Source of the DNA: Tetragonia tetragonoides
Lineage: Eukaryota > Streptophyta > Magnoliopsida > Caryophyllales > Aizoaceae
Direction of reading: 5' to 3'
Assembly (NCBI GenBank): GCA_038025085.1
Contig: CM076152.1
Span: 24,698,001 to 24,762,000, forward strand
DNA length: 64,000 nt
Part shown: piece by piece, positions 61,669-64,000 of the stretch
Numbering within the stretch: position 1 is the stretch's first letter
How the letters are laid out: each line of letters opens with the position of its first letter
Position numbers and translations under genes: made by a program
The notes under the pieces: model-generated
The model's input: the letters and a program-made list of their open reading frames with translations, nothing else
Database searches by the model: none
Told to the model about the DNA's origin: nothing

Positions 61669-64000
61669 GAACTCAATCTCTTTTCGCCTAGTCGTAAGAG
61701 CTGTTAAAAAGCGTAAATGCATTCAAAAGCTTGAGTTGAAACTTGTTTGAATTTGTAAACATCCTTGGTGTAGTTTCTCACTTAAATTAATGCAAAGAAA
61801 AGACGTCAACTCTTTCACCCTAGTCGTAAGAGCTGTTAAAACGCGTAAATACATTCAAATTTTTGAGTTGAAGCTGGTTTGTACTTGTAAACATCCTTGG
61901 TGTAGTTTCTCACTCAAATAAATGCAAACAAAGCATTTGGGTGCTTTCTCTTAATATACAACAGAAAAGAACTCAATCTGTTTCAGCCTAGTCGTATGAG
62001 GTTTTAAAACGCGTAAATGCTTTAAAAAGCTTGAGTTGAAGCTTGTTTGTACTTGCAAACATCCTTGGTGTAGTTTCTCCCTCCAATGAATGCAAACAAA
62101 GCATTTGGGTGCTTTCTCTTAATATACAACACAAAAGAACTCAATCTCTTTCACCCTATATGTAAGAGCTGTTAAAACGCGTAAATGCATTCAAAAGGTG
62201 GAGTTAAAGCTTGTTTGTACTTGTAAACATCCTTGGTGTAGTTTCTCACTCAAATGAATGCAAACAAAGCATTTGGGTGCTTTCTCTTAATGTACAACAC
62301 AAAAGACCTCAATCTCTTTCATCCTAGTCATATGAGCTTTTAAAACGCGTAAATACATCCAAAAGCTTGAGTTGAAGCTTGTTGGTACTTGTAAACATCT
62401 TTGGTGTAGTTTCTCACTCAAATGAATGCAAACAAAGCATTTGGGTGCTTTCTCTTAATATACAACACAAAAGAACTCAATCTCTTTCACCCTTGTCGTA
62501 TGAGGTTTTAAAACGCGTATATGCATTCAAAAGCTTAAGTTTAGTTTCTCACCTTTTTGCCTATTAGGGTGAAAGAGATTGAATTCTTTTGAGTTGTAAT
62601 TTTACGAGTTAAAGCTTGTTTGTACTTGTAAACATCCTTGCTGTAGTTTCTCCCTCAAATGAATGCAAACAAAGCATTTGTGTGATTTCTCTTAATACAC
62701 AACACAAAAGAACTCAATCTCTATCACCCTAGTCAAAAGACCTGTGAAAACGCGTAAATGTATTCAAAAGCTTGAGTTTAAGCTTGTTTGTACTCCTAAA
62801 CATCCTAGGTGTAGTTTCACACTCAAATGAATGCAAACAAAGTATTTGGATGCTTTCTCTTAATATACAACACAAAATAACTCCAATCTCTTTCACCCTA
62901 CTCGTATAAGCTTTTAAAACCTTTAAATGCATTCAAAAGCTTGAGTTGAAGCTTGTTTGTACTTGCAAACATCCTTGGTGTAGTTTCTCCATCCAATGAA
63001 TGCAAACAAAGCATTTGGGTGCTTTCTCTTAATATACAACACAAAAGAACTCAATCTCTTTCACCCTAGATGTAAGAGCTGTTAAAACGCGTAAATGCAT
63101 TCAAAAGGTGGAGTTAAAGCTTGTTTGTACTTGTAAACATCCTTGGTGTAGTTTCTCACTCAAATGAATGCAAACAAAGCATTTGGGTGCTTTCTCTTAA
63201 TATACAACACAAAAGACCTCAATCTCTTTCATCCTAGTCATATGAGGTTTTAAAACGCGTAAATGCTTTAAAAAGCTTGAGTTGAAGCTTGTTTGTACTT
63301 GCAAACATCCTTGGTGTAGTTTCTCCCTCCAATGAATGCAAACAAAGCATTTGGGTGCTTTCTCTTAATATACAACACAAAAGAACTCAATCTCTTTCAC
63401 CCTATATGTAAGAGCTGTTAAAACGCGTAAATGCATTCAAAAGGTGGAGTTAAAGCTTGTTTGTACTTGTAAACATCCTTGGTGTAGTTTCTCACTCAAA
63501 TGAATGCAAACAAAGCATTTGGGTGCTTTCTCTTAATGTACAACACAAAAGACCTCAATCTCTTTCATCCTAGTCATATGAGCTTTTAAAACGCGTAAAT
63601 ACATCCAAAAGCTTGAGTTGAAGCTTGTTGGTACTTGTAAACATCTTTGGTGTAGTTTCTCACTCAAATGAATGCAAACAAAGCATTTGGGTGCTTTCTC
63701 TTAATATACAACACAAAAGAACTCAATCTCTTTCACCCTTGTCGTATGAGGTTTTAAAACGCGTATATGCATTCAAAAGCTTAAGTTTAGTTTCTCACCT
63801 TTTTGCCTATTAGGGTGAAAGAGATTGAATTCTTTTGAGTTGTAATTTTACGAGTTAAAGCTTGTTTGTACTTGTAAACATCCTTGCTGTAGTTTCTCCC
63901 TCAAATGAATGCAAACAAAGCATTTGTGTGATTTCTCTTAATACACAACACAAAAGAACTCAATCTCTATCACCCTAGTCAAAAGACCTGTGAAAACGCG
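61669..64000 (+). repeat. Satellite block, + orientation, leaving the window
   Basis: About 14 units with two tiny minus pieces (62,562-62,606 and 63,808-63,852, TTTTGCCTATTAGGGTG). It contains the 1,246-bp duplication. Confidence 0.92.
61998..64000 (+). repeat. 1,246-bp tandem duplication (second copy incomplete at window end)
   Basis: 61,998-63,243 is repeated from 63,244 at an offset of 1,246 bp. Shared rare words include GCTTTAAAAAGCTTGAG, CCTATATGTAAGAGCTG, CATCCAAAAGCTTGAG and CACCTTTTTGCCTATTAGG. Only 757 bp of the second copy is inside the window, and essentially no differences are visible. Confidence 0.92.

Larger units (their letters stand above)
42788..62406 (+). repeat. Long-range duplication, copy B
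   Basis: Partner of copy A. The left end is set where GACTAGGTTGAAAGAG matches the sequence at 4,495-4,510. The right end is set after GCTTGTTGGTACTTG at 62,377, matching 31,231; beyond this the copies diverge. Relative to A it lacks about 4.8 kb after 43.5 kb, 3.7 kb after 44.5 kb and 1.8 kb near 48.6 kb, and it has about 2.2 kb and 0.9 kb more after 53.9 kb. Confidence 0.9.
1..64000. repeat. 168-bp satellite DNA array (whole window)
   Basis: Tandem satellite fills the window except for two copia fragments, one gene-fragment island and a few short spacers. Read in what I call the + orientation, a unit carries in order AAACATCCTTGGTGTAGTTT, CTCACTCAAATGAATGC, AAACAAAGCATTTGGGTGCT, TTCTCTTAATATACAACAC, CAATCTCTTTCACCCTAG, AAAACGCGTAAATGCATTC and a variable link to the next unit. 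20,651-20,818 is a representative unit. Four variant families recur: a link AAAAGGTGGAGTTAAAG; a link AAAGCTTGAGTTGAAGC; a form with CACTCCAATG and CTTTTGGGTGCTTTCTCTG; and a form with TGAATCC, GTATTTGGATGC and CCTACTCGTATGAGC. Each unit has short dyads (AATGC-7 nt-GCATT, ACGCGT, ATGCAT, often paired AAGCTT). A centromeric or other heterochromatic role is plausible for this length but not shown. Confidence 0.97.

Noticed and set aside
1..64000. Dozens of short open frames of 60-106 codons with similar peptides (MFVLVNILGVVSHSNEC and relatives) on both strands.
   Set aside because: They are translations of the satellite. The unit is 168 bp, 56 codons, so a frame stays in phase from unit to unit, but every frame meets recurring stops, both strands give such peptides, and no start context, codon bias or domain supports a protein.
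1..64000. Possible CRISPR array because of regular repetition.
   Set aside because: The whole 168-bp period is repeated, with no short constant repeat separating unique spacers, and the other sequences are from a plant.
1..64000. TTAGGG- and CTAGGG-like words that resemble telomeric repeats.
   Set aside because: They occur once per unit inside CTAGGGTGAAAG and never in tandem, so they are not telomere sequence.
1..64000. A CENP-B-box-like site in the unit.
   Set aside because: I looked for the core pattern TTCG....A..CGGG and found nothing close in the representative units.

Overview
This window is almost entirely one tandemly repeated satellite DNA, with no intact gene. The repeat unit is 168 bp. 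I measured it between successive copies of AAACATCC at 9,760 / 9,928 / 10,096 and at 20,651 / 20,819. One hand-counted unit (20,651-20,818) is about 35% G+C. Roughly 370 units fill the 64 kb. The host is very probably a flowering plant: the only foreign sequences are two copies of a plant-type Ty1/copia reverse transcriptase/RNase H fragment (23,058-23,705 and 51,210-51,857) and an island (40,643-41,070) that seems to hold the first coding exon of a ribosomal protein eL24 gene. The species cannot be named from the sequence. A unit of roughly nucleosome length in a large array fits centromeric, pericentromeric or knob heterochromatin, but that is inference.

The array is not a simple head-to-tail satellite. 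It switches orientation about fifty times, from long runs (+ at 4,641-10,540; - at 31,636-38,952) down to pieces of 30-80 bp. Many switch points recur elsewhere in the window, directly or as reverse complements, so rearranged junctions were copied with their flanks. Several short non-satellite sequences sit at switch points.

On a larger scale the window holds a direct long-range duplication. About 4,495-31,260 (copy A) matches about 42,788-62,406 (copy B) in the same order, including the copia fragment, the switch points and the non-satellite spacers. The offset between copies changes in steps (38,293 to 27,677 to 31,146) because blocks of satellite were gained or lost; three steps are exactly 168 or 336 bp. 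The copia fragments differ at about a dozen bases and share one stop codon. The 31.3-42.8 kb segment between the copies is mostly minus-oriented and carries the eL24 island.

On a smaller scale there are nested local amplifications: 929 bp twice (1,352-3,209), 471 bp nearly three times (18,799 onward), 504 bp trimers (7,341-8,348), 336 bp dimers (about 32,945-33,640), a block repeated at 3,194 bp spacing (5.7 and 8.9 kb), a block at 1,379 bp spacing (33.7 and 35.1 kb), and a 1,246 bp unit whose second copy runs off the window end. No rRNA, tRNA, CRISPR array, promoter, replication origin or functional protein-coding gene was found. Short open frames throughout the array are by-products of the repeat, whose length is a multiple of three.
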